Part shown: in pieces, positions 11,440-22,489 of the stretch | Layout: the number at the start of each line of letters is the position of its first letter | How positions within the stretch are numbered: position 1 is the first letter of the stretch | Assembly: GCA_037074615.1 (NCBI GenBank) | Contig: CM073542.1 | Location: 19,546,001 to 19,610,000, forward strand | Length of the DNA stretch: 64,000 nucleotides | From: Leucaena leucocephala | Taxonomy: Eukaryota; Streptophyta; Magnoliopsida; Fabales; Fabaceae | Direction: 5' to 3' | The notes under the pieces: generated by a model | Seen by the model: only the letters and a program-made list of their open reading frames with translations | What the model was told of the DNA's origin: nothing | Databases searched by the model: none | Translations under genes and position numbers: made by a program

Positions 11440-12060
11440 CTATTCCTTGTATGCATCAAGTGTACTCAAGCCTAATAGTGAGTAATCTTTAAATGTATGT
11501 CTCATTACTTCATAGACATTAAAAGTTATGACATCACCCACTTCCATTTTGATGCTCCCATTTTTCATGCTTTTGATAATGTTAGCTGTTTTAAGGAATG
11601 GCCTCCCTAAAATAATAGGACCCTCTGAGGTTGACTCATGTGACATATCAAAGACATAGAAATCTGTAGGTATAATCAAGTCTTTAACCTTCACTAATAT
11701 GTCTTCTAGAAATCACTCAAGTTTCCTAGTGATCCGATCAGCAAGTTGAACTATCATGGAGGTTCACTTAAGAGAGCCCATATCAATGCCTAATAATGTA
11801 TAAATGGAGGTTGGCATTATATTAATAGCTACACCAAGATCTAACAGAACACTAGCACACTGAAACTTACCTATGGTGTTTGGGATTGTAAAGCAACCTG
11901 GATCATTACATTTAATAGGAAGCTATGGCTTAAGTAAAGTTGACAAACTGGATCCTACTTGAACCCTTTCATTTGACTTGCAAATTCTTTTATTAGTGCA
12001 GAGTTCTTTCATAAATTTCACATACTTAGGTATACTTCTAATCAGGTTCCACCAGTGACA
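11440..12060 (-). pseudogene. Athila-like gag-pol aspartic protease region
   Basis: On the minus strand a decayed frame shows FMKELCTNKR, CNDPGCFTIPNTIGKF, then LLDLGVAINIMPTSIYTLLG, and finally DFYVFDMSHESTSEGPIILG and RPFLKTANI (11694-11440). The order is that of the retropepsin domain of Athila/Tat gag-pol. The active-site motif, normally CDLGASIN, is changed to LDLGVAIN but keeps the catalytic Asp. The enzyme would cleave the polyprotein. Stops occur around 11940 and 11760. Confidence 0.8.
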
Positions 12061-12079
12061 CATTAACTTCCAACTTCCC

Positions 12080-13293
12080 TTACAGATTAAGAATATCTTG
12101 TTCTTGTTTATCTTTCAAAACTTTCTTTGGACACATGTATGCATTAGAAAAGGGTAAGTGTTTCATACTTACCTCTCTATCCTTTTGTTCTGCATCTTCA
12201 TGTTCCTTCTTATTATGGTTCCTATCTGACTTCTGATTTACATTGCTGGAACTAACAACTGCTTCATACATAATAGATGATTGTGTAGCATCCTTCAATA
12301 TGGATTGCTCATTCTCCTGTTATAATATCTCCTTCTTTTTGCTACTTTATAATTCTGGTATGAGTGAAGGTTTTTCTCTAATCAACTTTTTAGCTCCAGA
12401 TCTATTCTGCTACTCATTTACTTCATTATCTTTCTTATCCTCTTCTGTATCTATTTTCCCCACTATTTTTCTACTTCTCAAGCTTATAGCATTTATAGAT
12501 TTGGGGTTAATAACTATGTTTAAAGGTAAAATTTCACCAATTCTGCCCTCAACATCACTCACTGAATTTGCTAGTTATGATACATAGCCATTCATGTTTA
12601 TAGCTTTTGTTTCCTATTGTTCTATTTTATTCTTCAAGGCGGCAAACTTTGACTCTGTCATTGCTTGGTTGTTCTCCACAGTAGATCTCAAGTCCTTGAA
12701 GTTAGAGCTAAAATTTATGTTTATGGAATTAATATTTGAATTCATCACATTAATGCTCTTGATTATTTTAGCTATTCCATCATTCTTTGTAGCAGAAGGG
12801 ACTTCCATACCTCTAAAAGATTTAGCCATTTGTCTATCATTGTTCAATCTGTTCTGCACATAATTCTTATCTCTATCCCTCCATCTGAAATTGGGATGAT
12901 CCATCCATCCTTCATTATATATGTTAGAGTATGGATTCTTTTGTGGATACTGGTTCTGTTTGCCTTGATAGAAAGCTTATACATCTTCATAGTGTATAAG
13001 ATAATTGGCAGTGGTGTGCATAGGAGAATAACAAAGCTGATAGTTAGGAGCAATAAGAGCTTGCGAGTATGAACTTTGAACATGTGAATTACTCAGTTGA
13101 GTAGCTAGATTATTGATATGAACATTTATGGTAGCAACTTGAGAAGATAAGCTATTATAATTTTGATAGGGCTTTGCAAAAACTTCATGGACTTGTCTAC
13201 GATCATAGCCCCTATATTGCTAGTCATTGCTTGCTATCTTCTTAATCAGGTTCCATGCTTCATCTGGAGTTAAATTATCAATAGAACCTCCAT
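12080..13293 (-). pseudogene. Athila-like gag, C-terminal half
   Basis: The minus strand next to the solo LTR reads DNLTPDEAWNLIKKIASND, the conserved gag segment after the capsid core. Further on comes DHPNFRWRDRDKNY (12904-12860), the 'W..HPNFSW' signature of Athila/Tat gag. A long Asn/Ser-rich and Lys-rich tail follows (12850-12080), with a likely coiled coil containing FKDLRSTVENNQAMTESKFA. The frame has stops and is joined to the N-terminal half only across the inserted LTR. Confidence 0.75.
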
Positions 13294-15185
13294 TGTAAGG
13301 AATTGGAAGACACACGGCGGAAATTAATTTAAAATTTTTTCTATTCCTTGCCAGGATCTACCGTATGTGTTTAAGTCAAGTGGGAAGAAGCATTACCCTC
13401 AGTGTTTCTCAGCGACTTTCATAGCTTCTCTCCGCGGCTGGTGATCTCTTTCCGATCGTAAGGAGACATCCACAGCTTCTCTCCGCGGCTCATGCTCTCT
13501 TTTTGATCGTAAGAAGTCGACTCCTCAGGTCGTCTTCCTCTACTGGTATCCACACGAACAGCGTTCCAACCACAAACGACGTGCTAGCGTCTCCTGCCCC
13601 TCTAAGGCTTTCTCAAGAGTTCGTCCTCTCCGTCTCTACTTTAGCAGTTTCTTATCTGCAAACCTTTTGCAGATTCCGTTCGGCCCTTTTTATGTTATGT
13701 GTATTGTTCAAAACGTAGCTCCTAAAATCGGATATATAGGATGCTCTGCATTTTTCTCAACCGAATTGGATTTTGGAATTAATCTATATTAATTCCGAAT
13801 ACAATATCACATATTGTATAATTTGATAAGAAACTAATTAAATAAATAATGTTTATATTAAATCCGTCCCACAGATTTAATTCACCTATTTATTTAATTT
13901 AAATAAAGATAAGATTGGACTGTATTTGATTTATTCTCATAAATCAAATTTGAGATATCCTATCAATTTGAATTTCAAATTCAAACGTGATAAAGATTTA
14001 ATTTATTCTTATAAATTAAATCTTGTAAATATCTCTTATATGAGATATCCTATCAATTTGAATTTCAAATTCAAACGTGATAGAGATTTAATTTATCCTT
14101 ATAAATTAAATCTTGTAAATATCTCTTATATGAGATATCCTATCAATTTGAATTTCAAATTCAAACATGATAGAGATTTAATTTATCCTTATAAATTAAA
14201 TCCTATATATCCCTTATATATAATATATATATATATACGAATTTATATATATACGAATATAAATATAAATAAATATATACATCAACCCTGGATCATTCAT
14301 TGAATCTAGACACGTCTTAGATTCAATGAATCTGGACATCATAGCTCGTGTTGGGCTATTTTGTGTGCGACCCTGTAGGCCCATATGAAGTTGGCAGTGG
14401 GCCATTTGCTATACTGGCCCACAAGTCGCAAGCGGTCTCTAGCAAGACATAACGACTACCCAAATCATATAAGAATCGATAAACGATGTAACCTTTTATA
14501 CAACCATATCATGTCCCTTCTGTCACGCGATATTTTGGTCATGGATGAGGCATGGATAATGTCATCCTCCTATTCCTGACCGTTACTTTCTCGATCCCTG
14601 AGTAGTCTGACTATAGAAATGGAACTACCTTTCTATTACAGTATGGCCATACATTTCTCAGACTCACTCATCGAGGGGCCCAGTAATATCTCTCTACGAA
14701 TGTGAGGGATAAATTCTATCTTGACCATTCACATTCCTCCGCATGAAAAACCACTAAGCCCGAGCATAGTCTTTATGATCACTCGGTCAAAAGTGACTTT
14801 TGACTAGGCCAAAGCTGAGCGTTTGTCATGTAGGAATCCATGATGATCTTAGGTCAAAGGGCATAGTGACATGGTTTGTATATGAGAGAAGATTATGACG
14901 TAACCCATGCAACTCTCTCATAGCGGGTCGGTCCAATACCTTGTACTCTTACATGTGTATATGACTTTGATTTATATCTCTATACATCTTCAAAGTCATA
15001 CTGGTCTTATTTCATCTCTGCTCCCGCACAGATGACCGACCAGGGACATTTAGGATAAGATCATGAATTATCCAAGGATGGTCATCACAGTAAACATGCA
15101 AATAATATGATAACATAATTAATAAATTCATAAATCAATAATGTTCATAAGACAATGATTGGCCCCTAGGGCACATTTTCCAACA
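13294..15185 (-). mobile_element. Solo LTR of the Ty1/copia family, inserted in gag
   Basis: A 1892-bp copy, in reverse orientation, of the LTR seen at 29306-31174: starts TGTAAGGAATTGG and ends TTTTCCAACA. Flanks TCCAT (13289-13293) and TCTAT (15186-15190) match at 4 of 5, consistent with a 5-bp target duplication. No internal region is present, so it arose by recombination between two LTRs. It splits the gag of the Athila-like element between the capsid core and its C-terminal part. It carries three of the ~90-bp internal repeats. Confidence 0.93.
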
Positions 15186-16031
15186 TCTATCACCTGCATC
15201 TAAATTCTTTTTGCATGCATAACATAATCCTGAATGAAAATACTATACAAAATGCTACAAGGATTCTGATGGTATGGACATCTAGCTAGTAGCTCTTGAA
15301 ACCTTCCTTAAAACTCATGGAAAGACTCTTGATCATACTATTTTGTAACAAAAATCTCCTTCCTCGATGTAGCAGTCTTGGAAATAGGGAAGTATCTCTC
15401 TAAGAAGGCAATCCTCAAGTTATTCCAAGAGTCCAAGGCTTGATGTGTATGATGTGGCAGTATATAAAACCATTCTTTTTCCTTTCCTTCAAGTGTAAAA
15501 TAGAATACTTGTCTCTGTACAGCATCCACGTTAGCACCTATAAGTTTCATGGATGAGCAAACCCACTGCATAGTCTTTAAATACTTGAAAGGATCCTCAC
15601 CTGCCAATCCATAAAACTTTGGTAAGTTGCTTAATAAAGGACCTTGCCACTCAAAGTTAACATCTAAAGCAAGACAAGTGCAAAATGATCAAAGTTTACA
15701 TTAGATGAAGTGAGTTCTTTATGCTCCTACTTATTCTTCTATTATTCATGTTATTCTCTACATATTGCTCAGTTTGAATATTCTGATTATGAGTATGAGC
15801 TTAACCTTCATTAACATGCTCTATGACAAAATGATTATCTAAGTTAGCACCAGATGTAAATTCAGTTTCAGTTGCAATAGATTCACCAAAAGAACTAGGC
15901 TCAGATGTAACACTAGCTTGATTTAAGATTTTAGTCTTCTTAATTTGTCGAAGTGTTCTATTGATTTCTATGTCTAAAGGAAAGAATTCAGAGATTTTGT
16001 TCATGCAAATCACACTTAACCAATGATGCAA
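15186..16031 (-). pseudogene. Athila-like gag, N-terminal half (capsid core)
   Basis: Positions 16031-15801 encode an N-terminal frame with DIEINRTLRQIKK. Positions 15607-15338 encode MAGEDPFKYLKTMQWVCSSM, FYFTLEGKEKEWFYILPHHT and LRIAFLERYFPISKTATSRK. This is the Retrotrans_gag capsid core (family norm: GEDP.KHLKEF..C; F.FSL...AKDWLY.LP; W..L...FLEKFFP.S....RK). Gag packages element RNA into virus-like particles. The two open stretches are separated by stops and the product is cut off at 15186 by the solo LTR. Confidence 0.85.
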
Positions 16032-16089
16032 GATATCAAATATATCACATATATAGCAATTCCAGAAATTTAGATCAAATAATCACAAT

Positions 16090-16620
16090 TTAAAATAGGC
16101 AGGTCATGACTTAAAGGTCAACAGGTCATGACTAATAATAATAGAGAACAGAGATTGTGACAAAAATGAACTTCACGTCATGACTATCAGTCACAAAGAG
16201 GAAAAATTCTGAATCAGGATTTTTGGTCAGGACCGAATATCACTATGGTTGTGACTAAAAATCACAGAGAGCATAATGCTTGAAGTTTTTAGTTTATGGT
16301 TATGACCAATTGTCACTCCAGTCATGACTAAAAATCACAGAGAGTAAATCTAATTGAAATACTAATTTTTGGTCATGACTAAGGGTCAAATTGGTTACGA
16401 CTAAAAATCATAGAGAAAAAACTTGATGAAAAATATTTTTTGTTGCAACCACAAAGCAGTCCAGTCACGACTAAAAGTAACAGAGATCAAAATGAGTTGA
16501 AAACAAATTGTTGGTTGTGACCCAATGTGTTTCTGGTCACTACTAAAGTTCATATAGACGCTCAAAAATCAATTTTAAGCACGTTGGTTGCAATGAGAAA
16601 GGCAATTGGTCACGACTCAA
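16090..16620 (-). repeat. Degenerate ~72-bp tandem array, 5' leader copy
   Basis: About seven units spaced 69-74 bp apart. The '(a)tcacagagag'-type phrase falls at about 16191, 16261, 16334, 16408, 16477 and 16546. Each unit carries one or two palindrome-like phrases of the type GGTCATGACTAAAAATCAC. The array lies between the PBS and gag, so it is the 5' leader of the element. The same phrases form the 3' UTR array at 10390-10800 and recur at 19060-19170. Confidence 0.8.
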
Positions 16621-16720
16621 TAAGACAGAACACTAAATTCACAGAAAAACTAAAACACCTATATATTTTTTATGATTTTTAGTCCCAGGAAATTGCTTAG
16701 GAAACCTTAACAAGTAAGGC

Positions 16721-16738
16721 TCCCTAGCAACTACGCCA
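16721..16738 (-). other. Primer binding site, tRNA-Asp type, degenerate
   Basis: On the element strand TGGCGTAGTTGCTAGGGA follows the 5' LTR after three bases. The usual Athila/Tat site TGGCGCCGTTGCCGGGGA is complementary to the 3' end of plant tRNA-Asp. Four positions differ here. It confirms the right-hand LTR as the 5' LTR and the minus orientation. Confidence 0.75.
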
Positions 16739-16741
16739 TTT

Positions 16742-18274
16742 TGATAACTGTCATTTTAATTATCAAACAAAACTAAGCTAACCAATAGTAAAGTAGAAGC
16801 TAACCTAGGTCGATTCACAATGACCTAAATAGATTCAGATGGTGTGTGATGAAATCTTATCTAACTTCTAAAAGTAAATCCTATGCTATTGTTTATGCTT
16901 TAAGTGTTTATGATGATGAGATGAATGAATGACAAGTGTGTTCCCTTGGAGATTACCTTACCTTTATTATCCACAAAATATGAGAAGTTAATCAGTTGAA
17001 TTAGGATATGTTAGCTAACAACTCTCCAGCTAAATCTTAATCAAAGCTACAACTCGTAGACATTTAATAGAGATTATGAATTATTCAACTCAGAGATAGA
17101 AGAAGATAAAGTAAACAGATACAACTGTACTCTGTTTTATGATTACTCTAATTAACTACAGCCATGTCCAACTCAGTCTAAGGATAAAAATCAACCAAAG
17201 ATGCAAAAATAAGAAATCTAACTCAGTTTCCTACTTTTTTGTCATTTGCTAACTCTAATTGAATCAATAAATCAGAAGTAACTATATCAACTGTATACAA
17301 TTAAATTTGACTTAAGACATAATGAAACTCCCTATTTAGCTCAAGGATTTTGGTTCAGCATCATCTCCAAGAGAGCACAATAGCTTAGCCTTGCATTGCC
17401 ATGTGAACTTTAACATCAACAAAAAACACAGTAGCAATTATGGTGAATATGGAAAAAGAAGATAAATATGAAAGCTAAACTCGTCTCTATATCTATTGTC
17501 TAGAATAGAGAAAAGTTACAGATAAGAGAGAACAGAAATTGAGATGGAAAATGGCATGTGGATGTATGGAGTGGAGTAAAGACTGGATGGATAATTGCAT
17601 ATGGGATCTAAGTGTGAAGTATATGTGAAGTGTATGGTTGAATGAAGTGGAAGGTGGTGTCTCTGTGAGCCCCCTGTTCAATGGTGATGGTGTGAATATA
17701 CAAGTATGGAAGGAGTATGAGAGTCAGCTAAGATTACGTGAGAGTGATATGTGTTCAAAAGTGTGATTTATGTCTTAGTGCATGAATGGTACTGTCAAAT
17801 CTAAAGTAATATGCTGCTGGTGTGAGTGATTCAGTTCAAAGTATCTCTGTGTGTCATGCGTGATTAATCTCTCATTCAATGCCAACACATGTTTTCCAAC
17901 CAGCTGTTTAGTCCACTTGCTTCTGTTAGTAGCTCATTCTAGCATGTGATTATGTTAGCATGTGCATTCAACCAATTGCAACTTACTTGTTCCTATTAGC
18001 CATATGCTTAAATCTATTATCAGCTTCTTCAATCCAACACATGTCTAATTTTCTATCCAGCTGTCAATTGATCTAATCTGCTAATTGGTCACTACATAAT
18101 GGAAATTTAATAGATTATTTATCCAATTAATCACTAAAATCAAATCAATTAATTTCCACTTGTTCCATTTTAATTTTATTAATTAATTGCTCATCATATT
18201 GGTAAATGGAGATAAAATCAATAATAAAACTCACTTTAAACATACTAAAAATTACTACAAATATGAGTTTATCA
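16742..18274 (-). repeat. Athila-like element, 5' LTR
   Basis: 1533 bp, TGATAACTGTC...GAGTTTATCA, homologous along its length to 7604-9179. It abuts the PBS on its left and the split integrase gene on its right. Confidence 0.9.
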
Positions 18275-18748
18275 CATCTCAACTCCCTTTGAAATCTAAG
18301 ATACAAGCTCTGAGCATATGTTCCAATGTCTGGATCATTCTTTCTGACTATCTGTTAGTCTGTGGATGATAGGTTGTACTGAATTTGAGAGTAGTATCTA
18401 TTTCTTTATGCAGAGCCCTTTAGAAATTTGATGTAAACCTAGGGTCTCTGTTAGATGCAATATTGCTTCGGACACCATGTAACCTAGTGATATCCTTTAT
18501 ATAAAGCTTTGCTAGCTTTTCGAGGGAATCCCTTAAATTGATTTATAGAAAGTAGGTTGATTTTGTCAACCGATTAATCACTACCCATATAGTATCATGC
18601 TTAGGTGAAGTCACCGATAGTCGTTTCATTAAGTCTATGGAAATACTATCCTATTTTCACTCATGGATATCAAGAGGTTGTAGCTTCCTTAATGGTTTCT
18701 GATGTTCGACATTTACTTTCTGACACATTAAGCATCTTGACACATAGG
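18275..18748 (-). pseudogene. Outer Ty3/gypsy integrase, catalytic core
   Basis: Reading leftward from 18748 the minus strand gives YVSRCLMCQKVNVEHQKPL, LQPLDIHEWK, DLMKRLSVTSPKHDTIWVVI, then L.ALHKEIDTTLKFSTTYHP followed by QTDRQSERMIQTLEHMLR and ACILDFKGS. This is the gypsy rve domain from the end of the H2C2 finger to the conserved HPQTDGQSER and ACVLDF segments, including the catalytic Glu of QSER. It is cut at 18275 by the Athila-like LTR and continues at 7603. Frameshifts and stops mark it as dead. Confidence 0.85.
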
Positions 18749-20237
18749 TTATAAGATATAAATTATGCAGGTTTCTTTTGCATTTTAAAGGGGTTTTGTG
18801 ACACTTTTACCCTAATTTTAAGCTTACAACTATACTTTTGTGATAATTCGTGACTTTTCATGACAATATGTTTATTTAAGGGTAAAATGGTCAATTCTTC
18901 CAAATTCCAAATGCATGGATCTTTAATTTGTTTGACTTTCACAAGGAAGTTGACTTTGGTTTGTAGGCATTTAGAAGTTATTCAAGGACCTAAAGTGGAA
19001 CAGAGAAGGAACTATAAGATAGAGAGGACAAAAAATGAGAGACACCTTCTGTGATCATTAGTCGCGACCATAGTATCCACTAGTAGCAACCTACATTCTA
19101 CTAGGTGACTTTTTGTGTTAACAGGTGGTGACCAAAATATGGATCTAGTCGCAATCAAGAGTCAATTATTGAAGCTATGCATTTTCACTTAGGTCACTCT
19201 GAAGTTAAGGCAAGGGAATCGACAACCATAAAGGAGAGGGTTTTTTGTTGCCATATATGGTCAAGACCAGTCTCATCTCATCCTCTTAACTTCCCTCATC
19301 AACCTTCAATCAAATCTTCCATTTTTCTTTATTTTCCCATCATTTTCTCCACTTATCTTCATCTTTCCATAATCTTTTTCAGCTTATCTCATGGCATCAA
19401 CTTCAGACGCATTGTCAGAGCTATAAAGGCTAGACCTTTTAACCTCTTGGTGGTAGATAGCATCGTTTGAGCTCATGGACGACAATGGGTGAGTTACTTT
19501 ATCTTAATATGCATCTTTCATATTTTGGGATTTCTAGATTTAGACATTTTATTATACGTAAGAGGATTAAAAATTGATTGATTAATTCTCATATTAGCTA
19601 CTTGTATTTAATTTGAATGATGTGATTACTGATTTATATATATATATATTTTAGTTTGATTTATGATTAGTTAGATGATTATTGGTTATTGTTAGTAATT
19701 ACTTCAATTCATTAGAGTCTTTAACTATCGATTGATAGTTAATTGATGGTTTTTACATCATCGAATTTAGTGTACACACTAAGTTGTTATTTAGCAGTGC
19801 ATTAAGGGGTTTTTAATTTAACTTTGATTAAAGTGGTTTTAAACTTAGTAATGAGCTAGACTCAATCGATTGATTGGAGTTTTATTTAAGACTTGGTGAT
19901 TTCATAACTCTTAATTCAATTATAAAGAAAGGATAGCTATGTTTTCATTATCAGAGTCTTTTCTATGATATTGCTCCCACAAACCAAATCATTTTCACAT
20001 TAATCAGAAATACCATAAACATTTACTTTTACAACACCCTTATGTTTATTGCACTAATGTTTGATCAAACTCAAAAGCCCATGTTTTACTCAAGTTTTCG
20101 ATGTCATCATTCACCAACTATTAGGATTCTACATTAAAGGCTCATTGAGAAGAATGATAGGGTTGTGCCTTATACTATATTATTGGGTGCAATCTTTATT
20201 TTGAAAGTTTGGATGGCAACAATCCAAAGGCATTTTA
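18749..20237. mobile_element. 1.49-kb insertion of uncertain type in outer integrase
   Basis: This block separates two halves of the H2C2-integrase coding sequence (GVVAY | YVSRC). The flanks ATAGG (18744-18748) and GTAGG (20238-20242) could be a 5-bp target duplication with one mismatch. Inside are GTCGCGAC-type phrases (19060-19170), a pyrimidine-rich stretch (about 19300-19390) and an ATG at 19391 with MASTSDALSEL before a stop, like the start of an Athila-type gag leader on the plus strand. The part from about 19590 to 20215 recurs inverted at 22490-23110. Termini do not read TG...CA, so the class is unresolved. Confidence 0.5.
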
Positions 20238-20489
20238 GTAGGCCACAACACCTTTCTTCAATCCAGGCTACCAGAATAAATTCTTAATATCATGATACAT
20301 CTTAGTCATTCCTGGATGCATTGTATACTTGCTTTTATAAGCTTCTTGTAAAATTTTCTCCCTTAATCCTACTGCATTAGGAATATAAGGTCTTCCCCTG
20401 AACCATAACAACCCATCCTTGGAGACTTCAAAATTCTTAGTCTCCCCTTTTCGTAGCTTATTCTTAAAAATTTCTGTCAACTTATCATG
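20238..20489 (-). pseudogene. Outer Ty3/gypsy H2C2 zinc finger (integrase N-terminus)
   Basis: The frame 20480-20268 encodes RGRPYIPNAVGLREKILQEA, then YKSKYTMHPGMTKMYHDIKN and LFW, followed by PGLKKGVVAY. This is the integrase zinc-binding segment of gypsy pol (norm: R..VP....LR..IL.EAH.S.Y..HPG.TKMY.DL...YWW.G). The sequence resumes after the inserted block at 18748 with YVSRCLMCQ, which supplies the Cys pair. Confidence 0.9.
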
Positions 20490-20960
20490 CTCTTAGGCTT
20501 CCTTTATTTCATCATCAATTAATGCTTTGACTTGCTTCCTCCAAGAGAATTCCCTACATCTACATTTGATACAAGGGACTCTAATACATGATATCCTTGA
20601 CTAGCTTCATCTCTTTGATCATCAGGGTTACTACCTATGCTGCCTTCCTACTCAAAGCATAAGTTATGACATTTGCTTTGCCTAGACGGTACTTGATTTG
20701 AAAATCACAGTCCTTCAACAACTCCATCCATCTTCAATGTCACATATTCAATTCTTTTTTATCCTATAGGTACTTCAGGCTCTTATGGTCAGAATAAGTC
20801 TAAGGTCTCTCCGTACAGATAATGTCTCCAGATTTTGAGGGCATAGACTACCGCTGCTAGCTACAGATCATAAGTGAGATAATTTTCTTTTTATGGCTTT
20901 AACTGTATAGAGGCATAGGCTATTACTCGACCTTGCTATATCAGTACACATCCCAACCCC
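20490..20960 (-). pseudogene. Outer Ty3/gypsy RNase H
   Basis: The decayed minus-strand frame shows VIAYASIQLKP, ENYLTYDL, LAAVVYALKIWRHYLYG, then KKELN, LRWMELLKD and GKANVITYALSRK. This is the order of the gypsy RNase H domain (norm: VIAYASRQLK..E.NYPTHDLELAAVV.ALK.WRHYLYG ... GKANVVADALSRK). The terminal Ala-Asp motif has become Thr-Tyr and several stops are present. The domain would degrade RNA of the RNA-DNA hybrid. Confidence 0.85.
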
Positions 20961-21870
20961 TATGTGCTAGTATCTATATAGACCACATAGGCCTGGGCTA
21001 GATCTGGAATGATCAGCATGGGAGTAAAAGTGAGCTTCTACTTGAGCACATGTAAACTATCCTTGCACTTCTAGTCTCAAATTTTTTTATTTTTGTTGGT
21101 AATCTTCATCAATAGTAAGGCAATTCGAGATAAGTTCTTAATGAATCTGTGGTAATACCCTTCCAAGCCTAAAAAACTTTTAACCTCTGTTACTGTCCCT
21201 TGGCTACTTTTAGCTTAACATTGCTTCAACTTTGCTAGGATCAACAGCTACCCCATCACGGGATATGATATGACTGAGAAATTTGACTTCTTGAAGTTAA
21301 ACTCACATTTACTAAGCTTTGCATAGAGTTATTTTTCTTTAAGAGTGTTAAGAACAATTCTCAAATTCCTTTCTTACTCCTTCTGATTTGGAGTATACTA
21401 AGATATCATCTATGAAGATCACAACAAATTGATCTAAGTAAGGCCTAAAGATTATGTTCATATAATCCATGAAAATTATAGGAGAATTTGTTAATATGAA
21501 TGTCATCACTAAAAATTTAAAATACCCATAATGAGTCCTTAATACAGTCTTGGGGATATCATCTAACTTTATTCTAAGTTAGTGGTAGCCTAATTTCAAA
21601 CCAATCTTAAAGAATAGGCTTGCTCCAGTGAACTAGTCTAGCGGGTCATCAATTTGAGGAAGAGGATACTTGTTCCTTACTGAAATCTTATTTAGTTCCC
21701 TATAGTCTATACACAACTTTAGACTATAATCCTTCTTAATGTACAATACTAGAGAACCCCATAGGGATACATAGGGTCAGATGAAACCCTTCTCTAATAG
21801 CTCCTCAATCTACTTCTTCAGTTCTGCCATCTCGTTAAGAGCCATTCAGTATAGGGCTTTAGATATGGGT
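20961..21870 (-). pseudogene. Outer Ty3/gypsy reverse transcriptase, truncated
   Basis: The minus strand from 21870 shows a decayed start (remains of PYRMA..EL, ELLEKGFI, PYGVL), a middle block with NKYPLPQIDD and FFKIGLKLGYH, and the catalytic motif FIDDILVYSKSE near 21390-21425. Later comes EFLSHIISRDGVAVD-like sequence. The frame is broken by many stops. It is cut on the upstream side by the LTR starting at 21871, so gag and protease of this outer element are absent here. Confidence 0.85.
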
Positions 21871-22485
21871 TGTAACACCTTATTTTCTTACATCTTAGGG
21901 ATAAATAGTAGCATATGGAATCGCTTATAAGATTATTGAAATCAAATTAGTCAATATAGAATTTTACTCTTCTCAGTTAGTATTCACTGTACAAATTCCA
22001 GACAGGCGACCCGATTTTGTCAAATCATAGTTAATTGTAAAAAAATTGAAATGAAGCAGTTCAAATTACTAGAATAAGCTAACTTATTCCTCTTCAAGGG
22101 AAAAATATAAGCCTAAATAAACTCTTTGCTAATTAATACAATATTGACATTGAAAATCACTGTTCATTTGGTCAATTTTTCCTATTTCCAGATTTGGTCC
22201 TCTAATTTTGGGAATTTATTTCTTCACACACGGAGGTCTAAATAAGGTATACTTTATATTAATACAAAGCTTAGCATGTTTACTATCAAAATGAAAAATA
22301 TCATACATTAATTCCAATATTTACTATTTTTCCTAGGTTACCACAAAATGTCGCCAGTAACTGAACATTATACATATACACATTACATGTTATAACAAAG
22401 CCATGAACTAATCATGAAATACTACATCAATCTTCTCTTTGCTTAGCTTCATCTCCACCATGATAAGATCCTACTGTGTTTGTTA
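21871..22485 (-). repeat. Family A LTR fragment, reverse orientation
   Basis: Starts TGTAACACCTTATTTTCTTAC at 21871, abutting the truncated RT. It follows the other reversed family A copies up to about 22485 and then changes to the inverted 19.6-20.2 kb repeat. Confidence 0.65.
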
Positions 22486-22489
22486 GGAA

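Larger units (their letters stand above)
7604..18274 (-). mobile_element. Athila/Tat-like Ty3/gypsy retrotransposon, RT-deleted, nested
   Basis: Bounded by two direct LTRs (7604-9179 and 16742-18274), each TGATAA...TTATCA. The flanking 5-mers TATCT (7599-7603) and CATCT (18275-18279) match at 4 of 5, consistent with an aged target duplication. Reading leftward on the minus strand: PBS, tandem-repeat leader, gag (interrupted by a solo copia LTR), protease, a short integrase remnant, a 3' UTR with tandem repeats, then PPT. No RT or RNase H is present, so it could only have moved with help. It sits inside the integrase gene of an older gypsy element, and the host reading frame resumes on both sides. 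Confidence 0.85.

Noticed and set aside
12243..13072. Plus-strand frames of 80-114 codons at 12243, 12594 and 12830
   Set aside because: Hydrophobic translations antisense to Athila-like gag, which is supported on the minus strand.
13926..14200. Regular ~90-bp direct repeats considered as a CRISPR array
   Set aside because: Units are contiguous, with no unique spacers, and lie in a eukaryotic LTR.
13926..14303. Repetitive open frame (RYPINLNFKFKRDRDLIYPYKL repeated), also at 37665-37294 and 30451-30266
   Set aside because: Translation of the ~90-bp LTR minisatellite, whose length is a multiple of three, so the frame stays open without coding selection.
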